A DNA stretch of 64,000 nt from Antedon mediterranea (taxonomy: Eukaryota > Echinodermata > Crinoidea > Comatulida > Antedonidae), in assembly GCF_964355755.1 (NCBI RefSeq), contig NC_092673.1:13833001-13897000 (forward strand), in the 5' to 3' direction. The notes beneath the pieces are model-generated. The model made no database searches and was not told the origin of the DNA. It worked only from the letters and a program-made list of their open reading frames with translations. A program made the translations under genes and the position numbers. This document shows, one piece after another, positions 23,755 through 35,229 of the stretch; positions within the stretch are counted from its first letter, which is position 1, and every line of letters starts with the position of its first letter.

Positions 23755-24180
23755 GAACGGAGAAAATGATACCAAAAAACAATTTGGTTTTAAATTGTTC
23801 GAAATATATATTTTGTTATTTGTTACACATTTTGAAAAATGTTACAAAGGGTCAAAGGGTCAGGGTCAAGGGTTATATGAACAAATAAATAAAGGTACTT
23901 TTATTTCGGCAATCACTGGTCGCAGCAAGTCAATTTTGGTCTAAAAAAATGTTTAGAAGGCATGCATTTATATTTCGTCTAATGGGGCATTTTAGTAAAA
24001 AATGATCAGAAATGCCATTTCTGACCTTTGACCCACATACCATGGCATCTTCATATCTCTGTAAGTACTGGTCGTAGAAACTTAAATTTGGTATCAAATT
24101 ATTCGAAATATACATATTTACATTCATTGTAATAGAACATGTGGTTAAAAGATGAACAGAAAATACTATTACTAATGTTT
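23755..24180 (+). repeat. Dispersed repeat, uninterrupted copy
   Basis: Contains CATTTCTGACCTTTGACC, ATATCTCTGTAAG, GGTCGTAGAAAC and GGTATCAAATTATTCGAAAT. The same order is found split between 38790-38825 and 45518-45600, on either side of the Chapaev-like transposon. It therefore serves as the empty site for that insertion. Confidence 0.65.
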
Positions 24181-24273
24181 AAAACAAAAAACATATCTCT
24201 ACACAACTTATCCTTAGACAGTAATGTTACAGTATGCAATAACTGATACTTTAAATTGTTTCAATTTCAAGTA

Positions 24274-25018
24274 CCGTAGTTCCCCGGGTATAATCCCACC
24301 CCCCTTGTACGTGAAATTTGCCCGAATTTGGGAGGTGGGACTATACCCGGGGATTTCCCGCTGCATGAACTGAAAATGACGATATTTCTTCTAGCTACGA
24401 TTTAGGCTATCTAAAAGCTATATTCCGATGTAGGCCTAGCAATTAGACGGCCAGGCCATCTAGGCCTGGGCGGCCTAATTGGTCTTACCTGTGCTATGCC
24501 TACCGTATAGATTTTCCCCGAGATTTCTACTTAAAAAATACCCTAAAATGTGATCTAGGCCTAGCTTCCTAAATCGACATGAACTCGATCATACGAGTTC
24601 TCCATCGCATGTTGTTGCATGTGACACAAACTCTACTGTGCACAAGCTGGTCGGTATAGAGGGCGGTGTTTTTTTACGGTAATCAAGCATGCACAGTAGT
24701 GTAAACAACAAGAAAGAATGTACACGACGGCGAAAGGATGTACGGAACGTGACGATCGGGGCATGCTAGCCTTAAGGTTGTATTCAACTTAACAATGTTT
24801 GATGAGTTTTAAGCCAGCCAAATTCAGAGAAATTACTCTATTTTTTTGGTGAGAAATTGACGTCGGCCTAGCTAGCTACAGTAGGCCTAGGCCCACCTCT
24901 AGCCTAATGTTAAATTATACACTGGGACTTTGCCCGGGGATATGCTTGCGTGTGAAGGTAATCGTAAAGTCGGGGGTGGGATTATACCCGAGGTGGGATT
25001 ATACCCGAGTAACTACGG
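24274..25018. mobile_element. 745 bp TA-flanked MITE with CCGTAGTT ends
   Basis: The left end CCGTAGTTCCCCGGGTATAA and a right end whose complement reads CCGTAGTTACTCGGGTATAA agree at all but two positions. Both lead into TCCCACC, and TA flanks each side (24272-24273, 25019-25020). The right end carries a second copy of GGTGGGATTATACCCGAG. This form fits a Tc1/mariner or pogo-type element. No transposase is visible. Confidence 0.75.
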
Positions 25019-25029
25019 TACTAGTTATT

Positions 25030-25700
25030 GCTGTCCACGAGAACAATTTTGATATAAACGTCAAGCTCAACAGTTCTTTTCAGAATGCTAGAAGTAACTT
25101 GCCATGTGTATCCGAACACCCCGGGCATTTATTGTTCAAAAGGGTTTTCAGGGGGAGGGGAGGCATCTTTATTTGGAGTATAATATGGTAAAATGTATAA
25201 TCAAATAAATACCACCTATATCTACAATTTGACAACAATCTTTTGCATATTTTTAAATGCCAATACATAGTTTCATTACTATTGTACAATATGTCCAGCT
25301 TTCCTGAAAACACCCTTGTGTACTGTAGTACAGTGTTGTAGTATGATTTTATCATGATAACTTCTGATGCTTTTATTGTCAATGCATTCAGTACCTAAAA
25401 CATGCCAGTGGTTGTCGAGATTTAAGGACTTATTGGTGTTTAGTATGATAACCTTTCACCCTGACCTTTTGACCTTTCGCCACATTTTCAAAATGTGTAA
25501 CCAAGCCAATAATGATCGTTTGACCATTCTAAACCAATTTCTGAAGTCAAATTCTCTGGACCTCAAAGTGCATACGAAAGTTGATCTAGCTACTAGAGTA
25601 TTAGATATGGCACCAATGAAAAACGAAAAAGAATTTGTGAATTGTTTTTGTGAAATCTTTTTTTACCAATCTTGCTGTAATGTAACACAAAAATTTACGT
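25030..25700. other. No gene recognised
   Basis: Open frames of about 100 codons occur on both strands (25080-25382, 25367-25702), but they show no family motif or splice context. A TGACCTTTTGACCTTTCGCC stretch at 25461 resembles the dispersed repeat at 23.8 kb. Confidence 0.4.
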
Positions 25701-25704
25701 AAAT

Positions 25705-25830
25705 CAATTATTGAATTTATTTATTTATTTATTTATTTATTCTTTCTTTATTCTGCAGGCACTTTCAGTACTAGTGCACTGATTTCCAAAGTGGTACAGT
25801 AATTAAAAATATAACAAAAATAATAAAATA
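25705..25830 (-). mobile_element. Probable LINE 3' tail (minus strand)
   Basis: An ATTT microsatellite (25714-25741) follows, in plus coordinates, a terminus that reads on the minus strand as CTGCAGAATAAAGAAAGAAT then ATAA repeats. This is the look of a non-LTR 3' end. No coding part adjoins. Confidence 0.35.
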
Positions 25831-26125
25831 AAGACAAAGAGTAATTGAAATATACATTAAAAATAGCAATCAAAAGCAATAGCAAAACAAAAAATTCAGT
25901 TAAAAATGTTGAGTAGGAGATACCATTATTGTTTATTTCAAATTTCAAAGTAAATTTATTTTTTTTACTTGGCCACCTAAATGTCGATATTTATATAGAC
26001 AACTTCTCTTAAATACTTTAATTTCAGACTTTTATTGTTTTAGATTTTTTTTCGAAGCTATACAATACAGTACCAACAATCGAGATTCACCGGACCGTCA
26101 ACCACTCCCGCCACTTTGTCTGTCA

Positions 26126-27520
26126 AGAAGGACTCCAGTGTCAATATAGATGAAAAACGTTTAAAGAACTTCGGGAAATTGTGTATAGGAGTAAAGATGT
26201 GTATTTTAATTATTTTTAGAAATGTGTACATACTGTAGAAGACCGTCTAAAAGGATCTTGTAAAATTACAGGATCTATGTACACATTACTAAAATTATAG
26301 GGCATTGAATCATGACTCGTTGGCTAGATAATGGACAAAGCTTTCCATTTACGTCTCCATTGTTGTAACGAGGCATATACGGCTCCCATTGTATTCATTG
26401 GGACTGGCCAAGTCTCTAGCATTATGTCGCATAGGCCTAATATAACTTAGTTAAAATGAAATATAAAAAAAATAATATATGGATTACGTACTTGAAATAA
26501 TGTACCAGCAGGGCTCGAAATTCACGCTAGCAAACTAGCATTTTGCTAGTAGATTCTTGATAATTGCTAGTTGAAAATTTCAAAACTAGCAAATGTTTGC
26601 TAGTGTAATTTTTGAAAAAATACGTACTTTTTAGCTTAGCCACGCTAGCCGCAAATCGCTATGTCAACAACGGCTAATAGGAACCAATTTGGTGAAAACA
26701 ATTGTTTCATTTACACGCCGCCAATTTACGTCAAGGAAACGCGAATAGCACCGTGAATCATGTGGTAGCATAGTTGTTAACGATGTGCATTATAAACAGC
26801 AAGCTTTTCCCCAACACAAAAGCATGTGCATTTAGTACGTCGCTAAGGATTACATCATCAGTCACGTGATTACAGAATACTCGATTATCAATTTAGGGAT
26901 TTAACAAAATAAATATTTTGCCTACACAGTAGTCGAAGCGCGTATTTAATAGATTCGTAAATAGTAAACACCCCCCCACAGTTTTGTCATCGGCAATAAT
27001 ATTTTATAGTCAATTTTGTTCCGCTTCAAATTAAAAGTTTGATGTTTCGACCTAAAAAAAAGTGGGCCGAAACATCTCGGGACGAATCGTCCATAGGCCG
27101 AAACGCCCTTGATTTGGCTAGCATGAAAGCATGTCTTGATCTTTTTTTAATTTGGCTAAAAAGGGTACTACTACTACTACAGCTTTGCCTAGCTAGCTAG
27201 GCCTACACCTAAAAGCTAGGCCTAGGTCTACACCTAACTAAATTCAGATTTGTGTAGAATTTAACTATTTTACCGAAAAAAAATTGTGATTGCTAGTTAT
27301 GCTGCTGATTTTGCTAGTTAATTTTTTTACAACTAGCAAACTTTGCTAGTTGAAAAAAAAGTAAATTTCGAGCCCTGTACCATTGCTTCTTATTTTTTCC
27401 AAGTTGCACTAGCTAGGCATAGTCTCAAGCACGCGTTACATAGGCCTAATATAACATAGTTAAATTTAAATTTAAACAAACTAATATTATGGATGTTGAT
27501 ACTTGAAATAACGTATTTAT
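26126..27520 (-). repeat. Dispersed repeat, copy 2, interrupted by a MITE
   Basis: Inverted copy of 2705-3083, about 85-90% alike by eye. It is split at 26507/27378 by the element below. A further partial copy (TTACATAGGCCTAATATAAC on to TACTTGAAATAACGTA) follows at about 27440-27517. Confidence 0.75.
26509..27377. mobile_element. 869 bp MITE, CAGGGCTCGAAATT ends
   Basis: Left CAGGGCTCGAAATT and right AATTTCGAGCCCTG are exact inverted copies. TACCA precedes the left end (26503-26507, then one extra G) and follows the right end (27378-27382). The uninterrupted copy at 2.7 kb reads straight through this point, which confirms the insertion and gives a 5-6 bp duplication. Subterminal CTAGCAAA/TTTGCTAG pairs repeat inside both ends. 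No coding capacity. The superfamily is uncertain: the end sequence looks hAT-like, but the duplication is not a clean 8 bp. Confidence 0.85.
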
Positions 27521-27524
27521 ACAT

Positions 27525-28170
27525 TACAGAAAGAAAATACTGCAACTTTTCCTACGAAGTAGCTTTGTAGATAGAACGTAGGCTCCGTTGTTGGCTTCGT
27601 AGATTACATTTGTTGGCTTCGTAACCTCAATAAACAACTTTCAATGAGCTATGTTCTGAACTTCGTAGGTAGTTAGTAACCTTAATAAACAACCTTTAGT
27701 GAACAAGGTGTGAAAATTAATTTTGACTGGCGGAGGACCAAGTTGTAAATTAATAAGAAATATATAATATTTTATAATCGTAATCATTTCCTTCGTGCTC
27801 AATGTCGAATATAAATATAAATTTCCCACGATGTAAACGTAGAGACACAATCCAACAAAATAAACTAGGCCAACTAATATAGCGAACGTCCAGATCATAA
27901 AAAATTCATTGTAAATATAGTATCAAAAAGGCTGCCGACAGAAGACCGTAATTAATACAGACCTAGTTTTTTTGGTCACATGGCCTGAAACGCGACACTC
28001 TCTGTTTTACCGTAACCTCTCGGTACGAGGGGTGGCTACAAAACAGTAATTAAGATCATGTACCTGGATTTTGTGTCACATGATCCACTCTTAGCTGCTC
28101 TAAACTATTCCCACGATTTACACGTTTTTTCATGTTTTATAATTCACTAAGCCGATGTAGGATTAAATCA
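27525..28170. other. No gene recognised
   Basis: AT-rich. TTCGTAG-type words repeat around 27550-27670. Minus-strand open frame 27641-27898 has no motif. Confidence 0.4.
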
Positions 28171-28177
28171 TTTATAT

Positions 28178-30149
28178 TAGGTATCCCAATGAAGCGGATT
28201 TTCGTTATGGCAATTTTAACACGTTCGTGAAATTTCAAAAAGTGACATGTCTTTGAAGTTAAAAATATACTATTTCTTATGTAGCCATGTGAATAAAATT
28301 TATATGTCTAGAAAGATCTTGTTTAAGATTTTATTTATATATATTTTTAATCTATGTTTATTAAATATTTTAATAGAAAATGCAAGTTAAAAAGCCGGCG
28401 AGCCGAAATCCGCAGGCTAAAAATAACTTCGGAAAACACCTACCCATTTTCAAAACACGATCGCTCGGCGACCATAATAGGTGGTGGAGTAATTTTTGTT
28501 GCATGTTATCAGGCTTTCAATACTCTTTATTTTGATATGTAAATCGGTTATTATTATTATGTACATCCGCCTCAAATGTCAATTTTTCCGATAAAAATTA
28601 AATTTTTTAGTCTTTCTCATTATCAAAATCTGGGGAATTTAGTATTGAATTGAAGCTAATTTATATTTCTGTTTGATAAACTACATTGTTTTATTTGTCT
28701 TTGCGTGGTCGTCGTGCGAAGAGGCCAACAAGACCAACCACTTAAGAAAATAATCCCTATCGAAAATAAAAGTATTTACCATTTTCCTTGCAGGGAGATT
28801 CAGTTCTCAGCTTATTACTAAATTACCGTCGCCCAGGAAATTTGCATGGTATTGGTATGCATGTATTAGCGCGTTAAATTATGATTGGATACCCCCACAG
28901 TGGACTGTTCCATTTTCGGAACTAGTCTTTCCTGCACACGAGGCATGGCGAAGAATGTCGCTTCTCATAGAATATTTGCTTCGAAACTTCAATTTTACCG
29001 ATTTATTCAAGTATTTAATAAGTGGAGTATTTATCAAGCTACTATATAAAGCAAGTACGTTTGGAATAAATGTACCGAAGGAATTTAAGAAGCTTTAAAT
29101 TTGCTATGCAGCGGCCGTAACCCATTATATGTAGGCGACCGAAAGGCGCTTTTGACAGGGTTGCCGTTATATGTATACGCTGTATCTTGGCCTAATCGTG
29201 ATTTCGTATTTCAATTTAAAGTGCACCTTAAGGTTAGAATATTTGAAAAGGAAATAAAATTAAACATATTAATATATACTATTGAAGTAATTACTTTCCT
29301 CCCGATATTTCTTCGGCAGAATTTAGTGGTGTTAGGCTTTAGGCCTAGGCCTATATAAACTTAACTTGTAGGAGGCGCGGCCGAGTTTACGCCCGGAATG
29401 GAATCGAATGCATAATAAGCACGGGCTTAATTCTAATTTTGAGCGGTTTGAAAATCAATTAAAATAATATTTATGATTATAATTAAAAATTTAAATTCTA
29501 GAATTATAAAAAAATGTATACTTACGAAAAATAATAACCAAGAACCAATAGCCACACAGTTTTTTACCACAATATATATTTTTTTACATTTTAACATTTT
29601 TTAACAATATTTATGTTGTATTTCAGAAATACCTACCTGTCAATATAAATAATCTCACTAAAATACACATTACATTCTATGCAATGCAAAAAAAAAAGAA
29701 GTCAATTCATACACTGGTTCAAAAGTTACAAATCATTTAAAGACGGGAACTTTTTGAGCATTTTTGAGACATTTGGAAAAAATTAGCGCAAAAAGCCCTA
29801 AGACCAATTTTGGAGGGCGATATTTCCAAAAGAAAATTCGAGGACCTCCCCAAAAAAAATAGTCTTGTACAACTCTGTGGTATCTATGGGTTTAGCAAAA
29901 ATTAGAACTTTCAAGTTATTAATATAAAAGTTATAACCCTTCAAAAATGGTTCCAAATATAATTGAAAAAAATGCCATTTTTCAACCAAAAATCATCGTT
30001 TTTTGGCAACTTCAACGGACGATAACTTTTGAATGGATAATCCGATTTCAATCATTTAAATTGCAAAAGTTTATGTTCAGTAAGTTCCTATTGATTAACT
30101 GAAAAAAATAGTACCATCATTAATTTGAAATTTTACATTGGGATACCTA
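28178..30149. mobile_element. 1972 bp inverted-repeat element, 7-bp target duplication
   Basis: Exact 14-bp inverted ends TAGGTATCCCAATG, flanked on both sides by TTTATAT (28171-28177 and 30150-30156). The ends agree perfectly and the duplication is exact, so this is a confident DNA element of fairly recent arrival. Superfamily unknown to me; 7-8 bp duplications occur in hAT-, P- and Merlin-like elements. Two adjoining open frames in the middle (28794-29098 and 29087-29358) may be remnants of its own protein. Confidence 0.85.
28794..29358 (+). pseudogene. Unrecognised protein-like frames inside the 28.2-30.1 kb element
   Basis: After a possible acceptor (TTTTCCTTGCAG, ending 28793) a frame of about 100 codons runs to TAA at 29096-29098. 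It includes KFAWYWYACISALNYDWIPP and PAHEAWRRMSLLIEYLL. An overlapping +1-type frame continues with EALNLLCSGRNPLYVGDRKA then LLTGLPLYVYAVSWPNRDFV to 29358. The join suggests one protein broken by a frameshift, but I recognise neither half, and chance frames of this length are possible in AT-rich DNA. Confidence 0.3.
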
Positions 30150-30159
30150 TTTATATAGT

Positions 30160-30630
30160 ATAGGCCGCCAAAACTCTCTCTGCATGAGCTGAAGGCCTAC
30201 GGGCCCAATGTCGTCTCGTGGGCCAAATTAGGAAAACCGATGCGTAGGGCGGCTACAAAAATTGACGTCTTCTAGCTTTAGATAGGATTTTAATTACCGA
30301 ACAATACATTGTTTGTTTGCATTGTTTATGCTTCTAAAGGCGATGACAATGGTGTTTACTAACCCTATGAACCACCCTACGATCGAAGCCTAGATATTTA
30401 TAATAACGAACAATACTTCGTAGGCTACGTTCAGAGAACAATGACCTACGAAAGATTATGCGTAGATATGAAGCACTAATTTCCTTTTGTACTCTATTTA
30501 CTTCTTAAATTCTTTCTAAGACTATAATAGCCTCTGCAATGAACCATTTAATACATAGTACATTTATACATAAAATTACTCTACAAAAACACAATATAAT
30601 TAAAATGTTCAAATATATTTTATTGATATA
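30160..30630. other. No gene recognised
   Basis: Non-coding. CTTCGTAGGCTACGTTC near 30416 resembles TACG-rich words at 27.5 kb and 50.9 kb. Confidence 0.35.
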
Positions 30631-30636
30631 TTATTA

Positions 30637-31393
30637 CAGTCGACTCCGCCTAAGTCGAATCTAATGGGACCGGTATAAAAATTCGAGTTACGCGAACTTC
30701 GACTTACAGATTTGCCAAAAAAAAATGCTAGGTTCACTCACTAGCCACGCTATGGCTAGGCCTAGTGGACCCTGCCCTGTCGCGATAGTGGCCCACGCGA
30801 TGAGCCTTCTTGAATTGAGTTTGCTTAGCTAGCTAGCTAGGCCTAATAAATGCTAAGCCTCTTTATAGGCAATGATAAACTGTACTTTCTTTTATTGTTT
30901 AAGCCCGAAACAATACAAAAACGTATAATAAATACATTGCGGTTTTTATTCGAAATCGGTAACCATTGTTTATTGCCATCTGTCTAGCACAAAATAGGTA
31001 CCCACAAAACGCCGCTCAAGTTCTCAACTCTCAAACAACTCATACACTATACACTAGCGCGAGTTGTAGGACACCGCCTATACTATACAACCTGCTTGAG
31101 AGAACCGATATGGTCCCACATTATCCCCTCTGTTGTTTGTTTATCGTTTCATCAGCTTTTTTAGCGCGTTGTTGCCGCGTAATTTGTGACTTCGACTTAT
31201 ACGATATAAATCACTAAAGAATGTGTGTATTCGGACCGCAAAAAGACGTCGACTTAGACGAATTTCGACTTAGAAAAATTCGACTTACAAATAAAAATTA
31301 CACAGTAATATAGGAAAGAATTGGGACTTTCCTAAAAATTTGACTTTTGCGATTTTTCGACTTACGCGAATTCGACTTAGGCGGAGTCGACTG
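30637..31393. mobile_element. 757 bp TA-flanked MITE with CAGTCGACTCC ends
   Basis: CAGTCGACTCCGCCTAAGTC at the left is matched exactly inverted at the right (30637 and 31393), with TA on both sides (30635-30636, 31394-31395). The interior repeats the theme ATTCGAsTTACGCGAA / TTCGACTTA several times near both ends. A CAG start and TA target are typical of pogo/Tigger-type elements. No transposase frame. Confidence 0.85.
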
Positions 31394-31399
31394 TATTTA

Positions 31400-33280
31400 T
31401 AATTTGTAATGTGGCCATACAGTAATTATTCTATGTGCATAAGCCTAGTTTGTGGTGTGTAAACAACAAAAATACTATCATGCTCTCCCCACCACCACCA
31501 CCACACAACAGAGCACGGCGGCGCGTCCGTTCGTTCTTTGTAGATGAAACAATAATTTGGTAGAGTACATAAACTATCGGGGTGTTCACTATCCAAGAGC
31601 CTAATAAACATGCGAGTCGCCCAGTGTGTAACAACATTTTTTTATTTATATCCCTAAATTCACAATCCGAAATCGCGTATTCTGTAATTTTACTCGACGC
31701 TGTTTGTTTTGACATTCATCACGGAGGCGAAATACATTTGCCAATTTGGTTTAACGCGAACATTTTGGGCTTTACAGTACTTCAATAATAGATGCATTAA
31801 AAAAAGACGCATTCCACTGAGTTTCTAACTATCTTGCTCTTTTGGTGTGCCATAGAAACGAAAATATAATGTTACTTTTTACGCCCGTACTTTTTATGTG
31901 ATTCTTCTTCATAAAAAGTACTTATGAGGCCGAAATTTAAAGTTTGGTATTCACAATAAGTTACTTAACAAGTTTGGAGTCAAAAGGAAGTCGAAATAAA
32001 AACATAAAAACAGGAGCGAAACGTAAGGCCTAATAAATGTTGACTCAAAAATTAAACTTACCATCAGATCACATTCACTGCATGCAGCACGCATCGTCAT
32101 CATGCAGTCTAGCCTAACTAAACTTTAAGTAAAAGTTTCGCTCCCACAGTCAGTAGGGTTGTTTATTATTCTTAGTTAATTCTCCTCTCTATCAATTGGT
32201 TCCAACAACAATAAAGAACTTCCTCTAGTCTAGGTAGCAGACATCTTCTTGACATCTTCTTCTTCGGCTGGTTGGACCACCCTCTCCTCCTCGTCTCGTG
32301 AAATGATTAGAGTACACGTGTGGTGATGAGAGAGACAACAAAAATGTATGGTTGTCTATGGGCGGCTAAAATGACCTTAAAATGAAAGACGACGATTAAG
32401 CGCTCTGAAGAACTGACCGAACTAAAATATACTAATTACTGATATAATAATATAATATTGTTTACATTTATTGACGATACGATAATTCGAGATTTTAATA
32501 TAATAACCATTTTTTTAATATATCAATTTTCCTGATAGGAGGGATTCTTATGTTCTGTTATTACATGGAGTAAACTCCATGGTTATTAATACAAAAAATA
32601 TAGACAACTCTAATGCAAATCCGACGCCATCTATTGGCATTATTTCTTTATTTCCTGTCCTGTGACTGTTTTTTAGATCATGAACATTGTTGTGCACATT
32701 AAACGTGCCTACCTACATATGTTACAAAAATCGAATAAGATAATAAATCTTAATAAAACAAATTTTGTTAAAGCTCACAACGCTAGTAAATGAGAATGGC
32801 CCCTCGGAAGAGCAGTTTTATTTTATTACTGAGAGGGCTACCCTACTAAAAGAAAACGAAATAAATAAATAAATAAATAAATGGTAGGCTATTGTTGACG
32901 GAACAAACTAATTCTTGTACGATCTATCTTGTTGAAATTATTTAGCCTACATGCCCGATAACAAGGTATTAACAATGAGGCTAGTTGAAATGTTCAATTA
33001 TTATAACTGTGGTTCCTCCAACGAATCCTGTAAGTAGATAAGTAGACTCATATATTGTCTTAAAATTGTAAAAATATGTTACAGTAGTATAATTTACATA
33101 CATAAAATCAACAAATTATATTAGGAGATATGATCAAATCGTTCTAAATGAGGCTACTTGAAAATGTAACAAATTTATTTGTAACTGGTTTCCCCAAAAA
33201 GTATTGTAGGCGCGGCTCACATCATATTGTCTTACATTTTAACAAGGCACACATGGCTGCAGTCGCGTGCTCAAATTAAA
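31400..33280. other. No gene recognised; one strong hairpin
   Basis: No coding motif. It contains GTACTTTTTATG (31887-31898) with its exact inverted copy at 31910-31921 around an 11-nt loop, and a TGGAGTAAACTCCA palindrome near 32566. An AAAT microsatellite lies at about 32862-32881. Confidence 0.4.
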
Positions 33281-33284
33281 GTTA

Positions 33285-33915
33285 GTGCTTACCGACGGAC
33301 CAACCGACCGACCAACCACCTGACCAATCGACCGACATAGTGAGATGTAGAGTAAGAGTAAAAATACTACAGTGGATGCTGCAATATACTTTAAAGGAGA
33401 AGGTGAAAAATAAAGCTTATAGATTATCAGAAGAGTTGAAAAGTTAATCAAATTTGATGTTACAGTATTATTAAAGAAAGGTTGTAAAACAGAAATCAGG
33501 CAAAAAGAGTGCGTATTAAGGTTTAACGCGGAGTGCGAGTGCAAAAATCTGCGCACGCATGGCATTTTTTCTGAAAATTTCATCGAAAATCAATTTTGAC
33601 AATTTTAAGCGCGCGTACGCATGCGGTATATGCGCTACGCACGTAATTGTATTGCTATTATGATGAAATATGACCTGAAATTTATGAGTACCAAATTTTA
33701 TTTAATTGGGATTCATGCTTGTGAAGATATGATTGATTTCCTTAAATCGTCGTAAAAACATAACCACATCGATTCCTGGCCATAAGAAATATACTCTAAA
33801 AAATTAAATTAGCTAGATGAAACTGATATCAAGGCCATATACAAGTTAGTGTTTACCGACCAACCGAACAACCAACTGACATAGTGAGCTGTAGAGACGC
33901 GTTGCACGTTTCCTA
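33285..33915. repeat. Two ACCGACCAACCGACC-type repeats
   Basis: 33287-33350 (ACCGACGGACCAACCGACCG, then GACATAGTGAGATGTAGAG) and 33847-33905 (ACCGACCAACCGAACAACC, GACATAGTGAGCTGTAGAGA). Related to the insertion at 18540-18642. The minus-strand frame 33239-33583 over it is a shadow. Confidence 0.65.
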
Positions 33916-33965
33916 AAAACGTGTTATAAATGTAGTATAATTACTCCTGTTTGCAAGAAGAAAGA

Positions 33966-34667
33966 TTAAGATAAAACAAGCACGAATGTGCGATACTCGG
34001 GGTACAGCAAATAAAGTCACATACACATCAATAACCTCCTACCAAATACGGCTATACGGTATCATCTCCGAGACGTGATATGGGTTACACAAAGTTTTTT
34101 AATCCATTTAAATTACAAATAAATATGGTAATCAGCACAAGAAAAATAAACATGTGTAAAAATGATAATTACCGATTACACAAAATAATTACTTTAAAAA
34201 ATAATAAAAATAAGATATACTGTATATCATATTGCGTATACAGTACTTTTCACCATCATCATCATCATCCGTTACGCTATTCTTCTTGGGTAGACATTGC
34301 GTACGCTAATCGTTTCCATGACTCTCTTTCGGTGGTCTGATGGCATGGTCTGTCATTAATTTTGCGATCGATGTATTTGCTTTTAAAGTTAAAAAAAAAC
34401 TGGCTCGGACCGGGGACCTTCTTCGTGTTAAGCAGACGTGATAACCATTACACCAAGAAGCCGCATATAACAATTACGCATTGTGGCTTCTTAATTAAAC
34501 AAATCAATTAACAAAAAAGCACGAATGTGCAATACTCGGGTACAGCAGCAAAAGAAGCTGTACTGACGTCATAAGACCGGATGTAACGTGACATACACAT
34601 CAATAACCTCACTACCAAATACGGCTATACGGTACCATCTTCGAGACGTGATATGACTGCATCCCTG
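33966..34667 (+). repeat. Direct repeat pair around a tRNA-like insertion
   Basis: 33968-34080 and 34512-34660 share CACGAATGTGC, CACATACACATCAATAACCT and AAATACGGCTATACGGTA. The second copy holds about 35 extra bp. Between them lie the tRNA-like relic and non-coding DNA. Confidence 0.75.
34399..34464 (-). pseudogene. tRNA-Val(AAC)-like relic or tRNA-derived SINE head
   Basis: On the minus strand the sequence reads GGCTTCTTGGTGTAATGGTT then ATCACGTCTGCTTAACACG, AAGGTCCCCGG and TCCGAGCC. The A-box-like TGGTGTAATGGTTA, the anticodon-loop TTAACAC and the B-box-like GGTCCGAGCC follow tRNA-Val order. The anticodon stem and 3' acceptor strand do not pair well, so this is not a working tRNA. Sitting between direct repeats, it is more likely SINE-derived. 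Confidence 0.5.
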
Positions 34668-34745
34668 TAGTATATTCATGCCAAACCTTATCTCAATATC
34701 TACAACGAATAAGGGAGGAGTAGTACTTTATAAATCGCACTTTTT

Positions 34746-35226
34746 GCTCAATAGTGTCCAGATGGAAGAAGAAGACGAGGAGAAGATGAGAGAGTACCAG
34801 ACTGGGGTACCCCGAGTAATCAACTAGGTGTTCAAATCTATGACACACAAATAGGTGCACTATTCTTTGCTGATGAGGTGGTTTTAATCGGTGTCAATGA
34901 GTCTGAACTTGTGAAACTACTTAAAGTAGCAAGTGATTATTCACAAAAATGGAAATTAGAGTTAAATTTTGACAAATCAAATGTGCTGGTCACAGGGCAA
35001 AGAGTTAATCCACATAGAACATGGAGCCTTGGTAATCATTATATCACAGAAATAGAAAGGTATAAATATCTTGGTGTAATAATATCACGTTCATATACAG
35101 ATTCAGACAATATCAATGAAGTAATCAGACGACGCGTAAGAACTAGTAGGACTTGAAAGTTGGCTCAATAGTGTCCAGATGGAAAAGAAGATGAGTGAGT
35201 CCTATAGACTCGGGTACCCCGAGTAA
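34746..35226 (+). pseudogene. LINE RT palm fragment between direct repeats
   Basis: The frame (34824-35156) reads NQLGVQIYDTQIGALFFADE, VVLIGVNESELVKLLKVASD, then QKWKLELNFDKSNVLVTGQR, and RYKYLGVIIS. This is RT motif C through the KYLGV motif of a non-LTR element. The catalytic FADD box reads FADE, so the enzyme would be inactive. It overlaps in family with the fragment at 49262-50390. Both sides carry CTCAATAGTGTCCAGATGGA ... GGGTACCCCGAGTAA (34746-34820 and 35163-35226), an unusual direct-repeat frame. Confidence 0.65.
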
Positions 35227-35229
35227 AAA

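Noticed and set aside
33239-33583. Minus-strand 114-codon frame with a VGRSVGPSV motif
   Set aside because: Derived from the ACCGACC repeat; no domain.
34399-34464. Functional tRNA-Val gene
   Set aside because: Anticodon and acceptor stems do not pair.
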